Assembly: GCA_021399345.1 (NCBI GenBank)
Contig: JAAFKI010000197.1
Coordinates: 1-34,305 of the forward strand
DNA from: Candidatus Heimdallarchaeota archaeon
Lineage (GTDB): Archaea; Asgardarchaeota; Heimdallarchaeia; Heimdallarchaeales; Heimdallarchaeaceae
DNA length: 34,305 nucleotides
Direction of reading: 5' to 3'
Part shown: positions 1 through 8,683 of the stretch, piece after piece
Layout: each line of letters opens with the position of its first letter
Numbering within the stretch: the first letter of the stretch is position 1
Notes under the pieces: generated by a model
Databases searched by the model: none
Seen by the model: the letters and a program-made list of their open reading frames with translations, nothing else
Told to the model about the DNA's origin: nothing
Position numbers and translations under genes: made by a program

Positions 1-1554
1 AATTTTGAAAACCAGAAGCTTAAACATATCATTCAGAGAACTACAGAGGATATTTTGCAGGAGATTGAAGAGAAAAAGGAAAATATAGAAAAAGCTAAAG
101 AAGATATACTTGGGTTTGATGAAAAAATAGAACTATTGCAAATTAATGCCAGTCAATTTCCAGAAATTAAGGAAATTCAAAAAATTAATGTCATTACTGA
201 AAGAACAAAACATTTAGATTCAATAATCAATAAAAAACAGAAGAATATTTCTGAAACTGGAGAAAAATTTTCACTAAAGATTCCAATTGAACTTAAAACT
301 ATAGAATCAAAAAGTAATGAATTTGAAAGACAAATTAAGGATAATGAGATTAAACAGAATAAAATACAAAAAGAAGTAGAAAAACTCGAAGAGGAAAGAA
401 GAGTCATTGATATAGATCTTGGAAACTTCAATAAGAGGAAGAAAAGTTTGGAAACTATTGCTGAAAAAGGTGGCCAGGCAAAGTGTGATGTTTGTGAACA
501 AGATATCCAAGAAGAAAAATTCAATGAACTATTGGAAAGATCTAAGCGCTCTATTCCTGCACTTACTAAAGGAATTTCAAAGAAGGAAGACTTGATTAAA
601 GCAAAGAAAACTGAAATAAAGACCATTGATCAATCAATATTTAAAATAAGACAAAATTCTGCAAAATTAGAAGAATTAATTGAGGATTTAGGTGAACTAA
701 AAGGATTTACTTCTGATAAAGGAAAATTATCTTCAGAAATAACTGAATCTCTTAAGAGCTACGCTGTGAAAAGTTTAGACGAAATGGCCAAGAAATATAA
801 ATTAAGCAATTTTGAAGAGCTTTTTGATCATGTAAAAACAATAGATGATGATATTAATAGAAGTACAGTTCAAAAGAGGCATATTAAGGAATCCATAGTT
901 AAAGATCATTCTACAATCGATAAGCTAAGTAATCAAATAAAGGAAAATAAAGAAAAAGAAGAAAAAACCGCTCAAATTGACTTAGAAATTGCATTATTAA
1001 ATGAAGTTCAAACCTATGTTGAGAAATTTATTGTAGAAGATTTGATTTCTAATAGAATGTTAGCAAATATACAACATTCAACAAGAGGATACATCTATCT
1101 ATTCACACGAGGGAGATATTCTGAATTATACTTGGAACCAACGAAAACAAAGACTCTGAATATGAGTATAAAAGATGAAGTATTGGGGTTCGTTAAGAGT
1201 CAAACACTACTATCAGGCGGAGATAAAGCAGCTATTGGTTTAGGGTTAAGAATTGGAGTTAGTGAGCTTTTAAAGAGAATCAGACCTCTCAAAACTTCAC
1301 CTTATCAACCTCCAAAGATGGATATTCTTGTTCTAGATGAACCTTTGGGATCTTTGGATGATGCAAGAAGAGCCAAAGTAATAGAAGGGCTCGTAGCGGA
1401 AGAGAAGTTTTCTCAAATATTCCTCATTACTCATACAAATATTAGGAATAGATTCAAAGCTCCTATTATTACAATTCAATCAAACCCCTCAGGTAGTTTA
1501 GCTTCATTCTACGCAGCTCCAACTGAAATCGAAGAAGAGGCAGAAGAAGAATAA
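1..1554 (+). CDS. Rad50/SMC-like ATPase, C-terminal part (5' end outside window)
   Basis: The reading frame is open from base 1, so the N-terminal Walker A half lies upstream of the window; 517 residues are visible. Long Glu/Lys-rich coiled coil flanks a zinc-hook motif CDVC (bases 484-495), the Cys-X-X-Cys at the coil apex through which Rad50 molecules dimerise on zinc. The C-terminal ATPase lobe shows the ABC signature LSGGD (1210-1224), Walker B DILVLDEP followed by a D-loop (1321-1359), and a switch histidine in LITHT. Only about 240 residues separate hook and signature, so the coiled-coil arms are short, and I infer a full protein of roughly 750-850 residues. Such ATPases tether or process DNA ends or act in chromosome structure. 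No Mre11 nuclease follows; the next gene is a coiled-coil protein. The family is sure; Rad50 versus another hook-bearing SMC relative is not. Confidence 0.85.
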   Translation, partial: NFENQKLKHIIQRTTEDILQEIEEKKENIEKAKEDILGFDEKIELLQINASQFPEIKEIQKINVITERTKHLDSIINKKQKNISETGEKFSLKIPIELKTIESKSNEFERQIKDNEIKQNKIQKEVEKLEEERRVIDIDLGNFNKRKKSLETIAEKGGQAKCDVCEQDIQEEKFNELLERSKRSIPALTKGISKKEDLIKAKKTEIKTIDQSIFKIRQNSAKLEELIEDLGELKGFTSDKGKLSSEITESLKSYAVKSLDEMAKKYKLSNFEELFDHVKTIDDDINRSTVQKRHIKESIVKDHSTIDKLSNQIKENKEKEEKTAQIDLEIALLNEVQTYVEKFIVEDLISNRMLANIQHSTRGYIYLFTRGRYSELYLEPTKTKTLNMSIKDEVLGFVKSQTLLSGGDKAAIGLGLRIGVSELLKRIRPLKTSPYQPPKMDILVLDEPLGSLDDARRAKVIEGLVAEEKFSQIFLITHTNIRNRFKAPIITIQSNPSGSLASFYAAPTEIEEEAEEE

Positions 1555-1616
1555 GATGGTACAATGTAACAGAAGCTTTCACAAGATTTTTCAATAATGT
1601 CCATAACATTAGTTTA

Positions 1617-3101
1617 ATGATACCAGGTACTCTACGACCTTTACCTAAAAAAGTAAAGGAAGTAAAAACAGCTGTTGATTTACTTCTTAGAACTGTTGAT
1701 TTTGATATTGAGAATACAAAAGACATCTTTAAGGATAGTTCTCTCTATACTTTTGAAGAAATAAATTCACATTATATGAGAATTATTGATCAATATACTC
1801 AAATTAGACCTCTCACAAAAGATGCAGACAAGCTTGTTGATAAGTACGTCAATGATTATCTTCTGAATGAATTAGTTTATGGTCAATTTACTAAGTTGGA
1901 AATGAGAGAAAATAGATTAAAAAATGATATTCAGCGACTTGATACCGTATTGATGTCAAAAAGGAAAAAATACATTGAAGAAATGATCCCACGATTTAAG
2001 GATGAAATATCCAGTAAACTCTCCTTTATGCAAGATTTATCATTTGATGAAATTCTAGAAAAAGGTCAACTTTATGGAGAAACCATAGGGGAGATAGTTA
2101 ACAAAATTAGTGGAATTAGAGATGAGTACATCAAGTTATCATCTGGTTCTTTTGATGTTTCAGAGTTTTATTCATACTTAGATGAAAGGTTAACTGGAGT
2201 AGAAGAACAAGTAACAGCTTATGATTTAATTTTGCGAACTTGTAAGATGCAGATGCTTTCAGAAGAAGCTGAAATGTATATTGAAAATGGAAATGTAATA
2301 AACAATGAGTTTGAAGTGGAAGCTTCTAGTGAATTAGTCCTTAAGGGAGATGAATATGTTAACAAAGCTACAGGAAAACTTGAGGAAATGATACTTCTTA
2401 GAGTAAATCTCCCCAGAAGAGGTATATCTAAAGAATTTTCTACTAATTTTAAGAATCTCTCAATCACTTTTGAGGAACATAAGAATAGTCTAGGAATTAT
2501 TATTGAGAGTCTTCAAACAAAAACAACTCGACTTTCTTCACAAATAGAAAGAATAAATGCACTCAAAGCGATAGCTGAATCTGATGGAGAGGAGATTTAT
2601 GAGGTTATAGAGATGCTCAATATTAAACGCAAAGGTGCGTTTAAAACTAAAGTAGGGGAAGGCTTTCCTGTTTTTGAGCTTAGTCCTTTAGGGAAAATTA
2701 AGATGCCTTTAGGTGTTGAATTTACAACCCCAATGATAGAAGAAATTCTAACCGTTTTAGATGAAATCGAAGGAACAACTTACAAAGATGATATGATACT
2801 AAGATGGAAGACAATGAAAATTGGAGAAATTACAGAAAACATTGGCAGGAAGATGGCTCCAGCTTACAAAAAAACCAAAGAAGTAACAATAAAATCTGGT
2901 AAGAAAATAGGTGAATTTAGCAAGAAAGCCTATGTTGGTACTAAGAATCTTTTCACATCAGACAAAGAAGGAAGAGATGCTAAAGAACCCAGAATAAAGA
3001 AGGAAAAGAAACCCAAAAAGGAAAAAGTAAAAGAGGAAAAAATAGAAGAGACAATCTCAGACGAAGAAATCGAAATACCTCCTCCACCAATAGAAGACTG
3101 A
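1617..3101 (+). CDS. Coiled-coil protein of unknown function, neighbour of the Rad50-like ATPase
   Basis: I do not recognise a family. The 494-residue product is mostly charged helix with predicted coiled coil, has no signal peptide or membrane segment, and ends in a Lys/Glu-rich tail (about residues 445-485) and an acidic, proline-containing tip. It begins 62 bases after the upstream ATPase stop on the same strand, so the two are probably co-transcribed, and I infer a partner or accessory role. The ATG at 1617 is the only standard start after an in-frame stop at 1524. The codons between that stop and the ATG (from the Trp at 1557) nevertheless read like protein, so a non-standard start or a sequence error near 1551-1617 is possible. 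A cytosolic, DNA- or complex-associated protein is the most that can be said. Confidence 0.75.
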   Translation: MIPGTLRPLPKKVKEVKTAVDLLLRTVDFDIENTKDIFKDSSLYTFEEINSHYMRIIDQYTQIRPLTKDADKLVDKYVNDYLLNELVYGQFTKLEMRENRLKNDIQRLDTVLMSKRKKYIEEMIPRFKDEISSKLSFMQDLSFDEILEKGQLYGETIGEIVNKISGIRDEYIKLSSGSFDVSEFYSYLDERLTGVEEQVTAYDLILRTCKMQMLSEEAEMYIENGNVINNEFEVEASSELVLKGDEYVNKATGKLEEMILLRVNLPRRGISKEFSTNFKNLSITFEEHKNSLGIIIESLQTKTTRLSSQIERINALKAIAESDGEEIYEVIEMLNIKRKGAFKTKVGEGFPVFELSPLGKIKMPLGVEFTTPMIEEILTVLDEIEGTTYKDDMILRWKTMKIGEITENIGRKMAPAYKKTKEVTIKSGKKIGEFSKKAYVGTKNLFTSDKEGRDAKEPRIKKEKKPKKEKVKEEKIEETISDEEIEIPPPPIED

Positions 3102-3105
3102 TCTA

Positions 3106-3110
3106 AGGTG
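3106..3110 (+). promoter_or_regulatory. Shine-Dalgarno AGGTG for the HAD phosphatase
   Basis: AGGTG lies 8 bases before a TTG codon at 3119. The next in-frame methionine is far downstream, after the catalytic DVDGT motif, so this site supports the TTG start. Confidence 0.6.
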
Positions 3111-3118
3111 CAAAAAAT

Positions 3119-3916
3119 TTGAAGAACTTACTTCAACAAATAAAATATTTTATTTTTGATGTAGATGGTACACTTCTGTTGAGTAACAAAGTTCTTCCTT
3201 ATGCTTATGAAGTTATCAAATTAATACAAGAAAAAGAATTGGATTTCACGATTCTTTCAAACAATTCTTCATATTCAATAGCTGAAAACAAAGAAAGGTT
3301 AGAGAGAGTTTTAGGAGTTAAACTGGATTACTCAAATATTTACACTTCTACACAAGCATCCATTGATTATTTATTGAAAAATCACTATGACCAATGCTAT
3401 ATTGTGGGTACTCCTTCAATGATTGAAGATTTTGAAAATGCGGGGGTATTCAACACTGTGATAGATCCTAAAGCGATAGTTCTGGGTTTCGACAAGACTC
3501 TTACTTATGAAAAAATTTCTAACGCAGCTCTTTTGTTACAAGAGAAACCTGTAATTCCTTTCTTTGCAACACATCCTGACGATACTTGTCCTGTTGAGGG
3601 TGGTAAGATCCCAGATGTAGGTTCCTTTCTGAAAATGTTTGAACAAGCAACAGGTAGAACAGCTGATATTATCTTCGGAAAACCCAATGAAATGATTTTG
3701 AAACTCTGCTTAGGTAATTCTCAAGTAGGCTTTTCAGAAGTTTTAGTTATTGGAGATAGACTTGAAACTGATATTAAAATGGCTAATTCTGTGGGTATTA
3801 ATAGTGCACTAGTACTTACAGGAGAAACTCAAAGAGAACATTTAGAAAAAAGTGATATATCTCCCACATTGATATGGCAAGATCTGGAAATTCTTCTTAA
3901 TTTTTTAAATAAATGA
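3119..3916 (+). CDS. HAD-superfamily phosphatase, subfamily IIA (NagD/4-nitrophenylphosphatase-like)
   Basis: All four HAD motifs are present in the 265 residues: DVDGT (14-18, nucleophile Asp14 and acid/base Asp16), LSNNSS (46-51, motif II Ser), the lysine of FGKPN (Lys188), and GDRLETD (212-218, Mg-binding acidic residues). A cap between motifs II and III, the SNNS motif and the length fit subfamily IIA, which includes NagD and archaeal phosphatases acting on small phospho-compounds such as phosphoglycolate or p-nitrophenyl phosphate. The substrate cannot be read from sequence. Translation starts at TTG behind an AGGTG ribosome site, 17 bases after the coiled-coil gene, so it may be the last gene of that operon. 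It converges with the oxidoreductase gene one base away. The family is certain; the physiological role is open. Confidence 0.9.
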   Translation: MKNLLQQIKYFIFDVDGTLLLSNKVLPYAYEVIKLIQEKELDFTILSNNSSYSIAENKERLERVLGVKLDYSNIYTSTQASIDYLLKNHYDQCYIVGTPSMIEDFENAGVFNTVIDPKAIVLGFDKTLTYEKISNAALLLQEKPVIPFFATHPDDTCPVEGGKIPDVGSFLKMFEQATGRTADIIFGKPNEMILKLCLGNSQVGFSEVLVIGDRLETDIKMANSVGINSALVLTGETQREHLEKSDISPTLIWQDLEILLNFLNK

Positions 3917-3917
3917 G

Positions 3918-4844
3918 TTATTTCAGAAATTTGACAATTTCCTTAAGTGAATCCCATTGATTTTCTGAATATAACCAGCCTAATACTACGCTATCAACTA
4001 GTCTATTATTCTGGAACTCCTTAATTAGTTCCATCCTCTCAAGTACTTCTTCCAACGAACCTATAATACCGAAATCATCTACTACCTTCAGTATCTCACC
4101 CTTTGGAACAGAAGTATATGGCTCCCATTTAAGTTCTCGAATCTCTCTTATCATTTGTGAAGAATAACCATGTTCTTTTAAAATCGATGTTGAACAGCCT
4201 TTAGCTATATCCTTGGTAATATTCCACAAAGTTTTGGAAATTTCTTGCTTATTTGATTGTATTTGCATCATTCCGTAGGGTATAATGGATTTATTTGAGT
4301 GACTTTCATCTTTTTTGTATACTGCTATTGCTCGATTGATATCAACATCAGCTATACTATTAAGTAGTAAATGTTCTGCTTTCTCTTTTGCATAGTTTAA
4401 CATTTTATTCCCAAGACCACCAAAAGCAACAGGTGGAAAATCATCTAACTTCAATTGCGTTTTTCTGATATGTGCAATTTCAAGTAGCTTATTCAATGAG
4501 CTCTTAAAACTGCTAAAGGGTTTTAGAGAAATATCTTCATCTTTGAATACATCTGGATTACCAATTCCTAAACCTAATCCAAATCTATTAGGGAAGTTAT
4601 TGTTAAGCCAGATACTTAAGGCAAAAAGTACTTCGAGAGAATAATAGAAAGGTGATGTTATTCCTGTCCAGATTTCAATATCCTTAACAGCCCTCAATAA
4701 TCTTCCAATATCCAAAAATGCATTATTTATAGGTGGATTGTCTCCTACCCAAATACTCTCAACACCTATTGATTTGGCGTCATGAGCATAAATTTCCTTT
4801 TCTTCTCCTGACATTCGTATTGGGATGGAAAGCCCCACTTTCAT
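3918..4844 (-). CDS. Luciferase-like (LLM) oxidoreductase, probably F420-dependent
   Basis: The 308-residue product has the hallmarks of the bacterial-luciferase-like TIM barrel: an N-terminal strand MKVGLSIPI, the segment GVESIWVGDNPP, a WTGITSPF strand, and a glycine-rich FGLGLGIGNP loop before the insertion region. In archaea this family mostly uses deazaflavin F420 (methylenetetrahydromethanopterin reductase and secondary alcohol or sugar dehydrogenases), so F420 use is inferred from the family. Length is normal, with no sign of decay. It is divergent from the nitroreductase across 104 bases that must hold both promoters, and it converges with the phosphatase. The substrate is unknown. 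An FMN-dependent monooxygenase is the alternative. Confidence 0.82.
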   Translation of the reverse strand: MKVGLSIPIRMSGEEKEIYAHDAKSIGVESIWVGDNPPINNAFLDIGRLLRAVKDIEIWTGITSPFYYSLEVLFALSIWLNNNFPNRFGLGLGIGNPDVFKDEDISLKPFSSFKSSLNKLLEIAHIRKTQLKLDDFPPVAFGGLGNKMLNYAKEKAEHLLLNSIADVDINRAIAVYKKDESHSNKSIIPYGMMQIQSNKQEISKTLWNITKDIAKGCSTSILKEHGYSSQMIREIRELKWEPYTSVPKGEILKVVDDFGIIGSLEEVLERMELIKEFQNNRLVDSVVLGWLYSENQWDSLKEIVKFLK

Positions 4845-4909
4845 ATTGATAAAAGAAGTTTACTCATTCTTGTAGTTTGTGCTAGATTAATTTGTTCCAA
4901 TGTAAGTTT

Positions 4910-4918
4910 TTTATATAT
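4910..4918 (+). promoter_or_regulatory. TATA box before the nitroreductase gene
   Basis: TTTATATAT is centred 35 bases before the ATG at 4949, placing transcription start about 10 bases upstream of the codon, the usual archaeal arrangement. Confidence 0.5.
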
Positions 4919-4948
4919 CCGGTTTTTTTTTGTTAGTGAAGTGGTTTC

Positions 4949-5455
4949 ATGGAAAATATTCTTACAAGAAGAAGTATCAGGAAATTCCTTAGTACTCCAG
5001 TATCTGATGACGATATAGACACTATTCTTAAAGCTGCAATGAGCGCTCCTTCAGCTGGCAATAAACAACCTTGGGATTTCATAGTTGTAAAGGATAGAAA
5101 ATTATTAGACAAAATACCAGAAATTCATCCGTATGCGAAAATGGCTCAAGAAGCTTCAGTTGCTATCATTGTTTGTGGTGATACAAGACGAACAGATACT
5201 AGAGGTTTTTGGGTACAAGACTGTGCAGCTGCATCTCAAAATATCCTTTTAGCAGCAAATTCTCTAGGGTTGGGTAGTGTTTGGTGTGGAATTTATCCAA
5301 AGCAAGATTTATATGAAAAATTCCAAGAGATGTTTAACTTGCCAAAAGAAGTTTACCCCGTCTCTTTTCTACCCATTGGATATCCTGCAGAGGAGAAACC
5401 TCCTTCTGATCGTTATGATGAAAATAGATTACATTATAACAAATGGAAAGAATAA
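4949..5455 (+). CDS. Nitroreductase-family FMN oxidoreductase
   Basis: This is a compact 168-residue nitroreductase. The N-terminal RRSIRKF (7-13) and SAPSAGNKQPW (33-43) are the phosphate- and isoalloxazine-binding motifs of FMN-dependent nitroreductases. The segment DCAAASQNILLAANSLGLGSVWCG (about residues 91-114) is the typical dimer-interface helix and following strand. These homodimeric flavoproteins reduce nitro groups, quinones or flavins with NAD(P)H, and some act as iodotyrosine dehalogenase or BluB-like enzymes. The protein lacks the insertions that would mark those relatives. The gene has its own TATA box, is divergent from the F420-type oxidoreductase and converges with the ABC permease, so it appears monocistronic. 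The natural substrate cannot be inferred. Confidence 0.9.
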   Translation: MENILTRRSIRKFLSTPVSDDDIDTILKAAMSAPSAGNKQPWDFIVVKDRKLLDKIPEIHPYAKMAQEASVAIIVCGDTRRTDTRGFWVQDCAAASQNILLAANSLGLGSVWCGIYPKQDLYEKFQEMFNLPKEVYPVSFLPIGYPAEEKPPSDRYDENRLHYNKWKE

Positions 5456-5484
5456 GCAAAAAAGAAGGAAAATTTAATTTTCTA

Positions 5485-6306
5485 TCAAGTCATCTTTATG
5501 ATAGCTTTTTCTCTATTAAAGATATTAGTTGCCAATTTAAAAAGAAAGATTATAATTACTACTAATATTGCTATTCCTCCAATAAGTGTAGCGATTGAAT
5601 TGAAGAAGAAACTAATTATTCCTGCTACAATTAGAAAAATTAATGGAAGAACAACCAGAGATCCTATCTGATATGAATCTCTAACGCTCTTTACTTTTGT
5701 TGAAATCATGATCATTAATTCTACACTTACAATTGAAATCAGTGGCCCAAAAACTAGTACAAAAATAATGGACAGGAAGTCAGGAAATAGAATCTGACCT
5801 ATGAAAGGATAGATTAGTATGTCTGTAATTATCATATACCCTCCAGCTGCAACGAATGTTGCAAAGATTGAAGGAATTAATGATGAAGTGATTTTAGCAA
5901 AAACTATCTCAGTTTCTGTTATAGGAGATGCCAAAATAGCTTCCATAGTCTTTCTCTCTTTTTCACCAACAATCGTTTCAGAAGCTGTTATTGCAGGAAT
6001 AATTATAGGAAGCATTAGAACCATCACGAACATTACATATGCCATCATAATTAGAGTTTGAGCATGCATATTCAGTGATTCCCAATTATTAACAGTAGAC
6101 GCGAATAAGTTGTTAATAAAATCAGGAAAAGTATCGTCTCCTTCAAAATCAGCTGGATTGATATTAGTAATGGGTAACAACCCGCTTAATGGGATCAGAA
6201 CAGCAAAAATAAGAGGAACCCCTATTATAGCTGAAAGCACATATTTTGATTTTGTAAACTCAATAAGATCCTTTTTGACTAAAGCCCAGATTCTTCTCCA
6301 CTTCAT
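5485..6306 (-). CDS. ABC-2 type transporter permease
   Basis: The 273-residue membrane protein opens with the amphipathic helix of ABC-2 permeases (WALVKKDLIEFTKSKY) and has about six hydrophobic helices. The cytoplasmic GEKERKTMEAILASPIT element after the second helix is the coupling motif of this superfamily (drug, polysaccharide or sodium exporters and NatB-like proteins). Its ATG overlaps the stop of the ATPase gene by four bases (6303-6306), so the two are translationally coupled and form one exporter, presumably two permeases with two ATPases in the cell membrane. The transported substrate cannot be told. It converges with the nitroreductase gene with about 30 bases between them. Confidence 0.9.
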   Translation of the reverse strand: MKWRRIWALVKKDLIEFTKSKYVLSAIIGVPLIFAVLIPLSGLLPITNINPADFEGDDTFPDFINNLFASTVNNWESLNMHAQTLIMMAYVMFVMVLMLPIIIPAITASETIVGEKERKTMEAILASPITETEIVFAKITSSLIPSIFATFVAAGGYMIITDILIYPFIGQILFPDFLSIIFVLVFGPLISIVSVELMIMISTKVKSVRDSYQIGSLVVLPLIFLIVAGIISFFFNSIATLIGGIAILVVIIIFLFKLATNIFNREKAIIKMT

Positions 6307-7292
6307 GATTCTTCCTCCTCTTGGTTTCGTGGAAGATTTTCACTCATCACTAGTTCCAGATATACTCGTTCTAATGTTGGATATTCATGTCTAACTTCAA
6401 ACATAGGAAAATTCTGTTTGATTAATTCATCAATAATAGTAGGAGTTTCTTTTTCTATTTCTTTGATGAAGATAGAGATAGATTTTCTTTCAGGATCAAT
6501 TTCTAAAACATCATAATTTCGTTCCTGGAAGAAGTTTTTGATTACATCATCCCAAACTGTAAATCTAAAAACTGTTGTTGTTTCATCTTTCTTTAAATCG
6601 CGAAGCTGATTTGGAGTTCCTTCAGAGATTAGTTTTCCATGATTAATTATTCCAACCCTCGTAGAAAGTTTTTCAGCTTCAAAGAGATTATGGGTACATA
6701 AGAAGAAAGTACGTTTTTCTAGTTTGGATAACTTCAATATTTGATCTCTCACAACTTTAGCAGATTCGGGAGCGAGCGATGCAGTTGGTTCATCTAGAAA
6801 AATTACAGGTGGATCATGTATCATCGATCTAGCAATAGCTACCTTCTGTCTCATTCCTTTACTTAGTGAACCGGCAGGTAAGTCAATTTTTTCAGGTAAA
6901 TCAAAAAGATCAATTAATTCTTCGATTCTTGGTTTAATTTCCTCTTTAGGGACATCATATAAGTTAGCGATAAATGTTAAATTTTGACGCACTGTCAATC
7001 TTTCATAAACTGCGGGAGTTTCAGTTAGAAGACCTACTATACTTCTTACTTGAGACGCATCTTCTACAACATCAAGTCCAAGAATTCGAGCTCCACCAAC
7101 AGAAGGTTGTAAAATTCCTGCTAAAAGGCGTGTAGTCGTGGTTTTACCCGATCCATTGGGACCAAGAAGACAGTAGATTTCTGATTTTTCTATTGACAGA
7201 TTAAGACCATCAACTGCTCTTAGGTGAGCTCTTTTTCCATCCTTTTTTATATCATAATCTTTAGTTAAGTTTCTAGTCTCTACAGCTAACAT
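6303..7292 (-). CDS. ABC transporter ATP-binding protein (partner of the ABC-2 permease)
   Basis: Complete nucleotide-binding domain in the first about 230 residues: Walker A GPNGSGKT (44-51), Q-loop region near 90, signature LSKGM (143-147), Walker B with DEP (167-169) and switch His201. A C-terminal extension of about 90 residues follows, as in CcmA/NatA-type exporter ATPases. The D-loop reads SLAPES where GLDPxx is usual, so the D-loop aspartate is replaced by alanine; the other catalytic residues look intact. It powers the overlapping downstream permease. The start ATG is preceded by AAGGG. The 63-base gap from the kynureninase gene contains an AT-rich stretch that could be its own promoter, but read-through from kynureninase is also possible. 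Confidence 0.92.
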   Translation of the reverse strand: MLAVETRNLTKDYDIKKDGKRAHLRAVDGLNLSIEKSEIYCLLGPNGSGKTTTTRLLAGILQPSVGGARILGLDVVEDASQVRSIVGLLTETPAVYERLTVRQNLTFIANLYDVPKEEIKPRIEELIDLFDLPEKIDLPAGSLSKGMRQKVAIARSMIHDPPVIFLDEPTASLAPESAKVVRDQILKLSKLEKRTFFLCTHNLFEAEKLSTRVGIINHGKLISEGTPNQLRDLKKDETTTVFRFTVWDDVIKNFFQERNYDVLEIDPERKSISIFIKEIEKETPTIIDELIKQNFPMFEVRHEYPTLERVYLELVMSENLPRNQEEEES

Positions 7293-7355
7293 CCCTTATC
7301 AAGTTCAATAAGTTTCATGAGAGTAATAAATCTTTAGAATTGAAATTAGATTTAT

Positions 7356-8609
7356 TTATCCACTTTTATCTATTATTTTTCGAAGAGTGTTAACTAACTT
7401 CCAGACATCTTCATAACTATTACTTAAGGGGGATGGTGTAAATCTTAAGAAATTTGGAGGACGAAAGTCATGAATCACATTATATTCCATTAACTCCTCA
7501 TGAATAGACAAAGCTTCTTCATGTTCAAGTGCTATATGTCCTCCCCTTTGATTAGGCAATCTAGGAGTACCGAGTTTGAAATTATAAGGTTCATCTGTAA
7601 GCAAATTATCAACTAGATAAATAAGATAGGATGTCATTTTCAGTGATTTCTCACGAATGTTTTCTATTCCTGCTCGAAGTATAAGATCTAATGACCCTTC
7701 TAAAGCTGCAGAACCTAATATTGCAGGAGAAGAGATTTGCCAACCACCTGCACCTCTAGATTGTTCAAAATGTAGATTCATTTTGAATTGCTTCTCTTTG
7801 ACATACCCAAACCATCCAGTTAGAGCTGCATCTTTATCAAAATGTTTCTCATTAACATATATGAAAGCACTAGATCCAGGTCCAGCGTTGAGATACTTAT
7901 ACGAACACCAGAAAGCAAAATCAATCCCCCATTCATCAAATTGGTGAGGTACAACACCAACTGAGTGAGAGCAATCCCAGCCAATCAAAACGTCCTTTTT
8001 ATGAGCATTTTCTGTTATCCCCTCAATATCTAATAGTTGACCACTTCTGAACAGAACTGAAGGTAAAATTACAAGAGCTACATCTTTAGTAATCATCCGC
8101 TTAATTTTCGCTTCATCAAGGAACTTTCCATCCTCACTCTTAACTAGTTTAAGATGTTTAACAGGATCTAGATTTTTGAGTTTTACTTGACTTTGTAAAG
8201 CATAGATATCGGTAGGAAAATTGAGTTCATCTGCGAGGATCTTATTTTTTTCTTCTGTTGGTTGATAGAAAGTACTTACAAGCGAATGAAGATTTATTGT
8301 AGTAGTACCAGTAGCTACAACTTCTTCAGGCTTGGCCCCAACAAGAGAAGCTGCTTTTGCTCCAAGTTTTTCTGCTTGATAAAACCATGGATTATCTTCA
8401 TGAATCCATCCTTGAACACCTAGGGTTTTCCATTCATCAAGAACACGAAGAAGAGTAGTCGCAGCATCTTTAGAAAGTAATCCTAGAGAGTTACCATTAA
8501 GATAAGTAGTATCAGTGGGGGTGAAGAATCTTTCCTTAAAGTGACTCAAAAGGTCTGTTGAATCCATTTTTTTAGCCATATTTACATTAAATTCATCAGA
8601 ATCGCTCAT
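7356..8609 (-). CDS. kynU: Kynureninase
   Basis: Kynureninase is a PLP-dependent fold-type I enzyme that cleaves L-kynurenine or 3-hydroxykynurenine to (3-hydroxy)anthranilate and alanine, in tryptophan breakdown and O2-dependent NAD synthesis. The family signature YLNGNSLGL lies near the N-terminus, WDCSHSVG holds the PLP-contacting Asp and His, and CSYKYLNAGPG carries the Schiff-base lysine (Lys238 counting from the ATG). The motif GAGGWQISSP and the C-terminal RFTPSPLSNSYEDVW also fit, and the 417-residue length is normal. A TTG three codons upstream (8618) could be the start; I prefer the ATG, since a TATA-like box near 8640-8648 is about right for a short leader. No other kynurenine-pathway gene is in the window. 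Neighbours on the same strand are UvrA (65 bases upstream) and the ABC pair. Confidence 0.92.
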   Translation of the reverse strand: MSDSDEFNVNMAKKMDSTDLLSHFKERFFTPTDTTYLNGNSLGLLSKDAATTLLRVLDEWKTLGVQGWIHEDNPWFYQAEKLGAKAASLVGAKPEEVVATGTTTINLHSLVSTFYQPTEEKNKILADELNFPTDIYALQSQVKLKNLDPVKHLKLVKSEDGKFLDEAKIKRMITKDVALVILPSVLFRSGQLLDIEGITENAHKKDVLIGWDCSHSVGVVPHQFDEWGIDFAFWCSYKYLNAGPGSSAFIYVNEKHFDKDAALTGWFGYVKEKQFKMNLHFEQSRGAGGWQISSPAILGSAALEGSLDLILRAGIENIREKSLKMTSYLIYLVDNLLTDEPYNFKLGTPRLPNQRGGHIALEHEEALSIHEELMEYNVIHDFRPPNFLRFTPSPLSNSYEDVWKLVNTLRKIIDKSG

Positions 8610-8683
8610 AGCTTTCAACTAGAAAAGTGATAGAAGAAATAAATACTTTATGGATAAAATTTTGAATATTTTTTTCTTCCCAA

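Noticed and set aside
1469..1726. Minus-strand ORF across the end of the Rad50-like gene
   Set aside because: It is a shadow of two well-supported plus-strand genes, with no promoter or recognisable domain.
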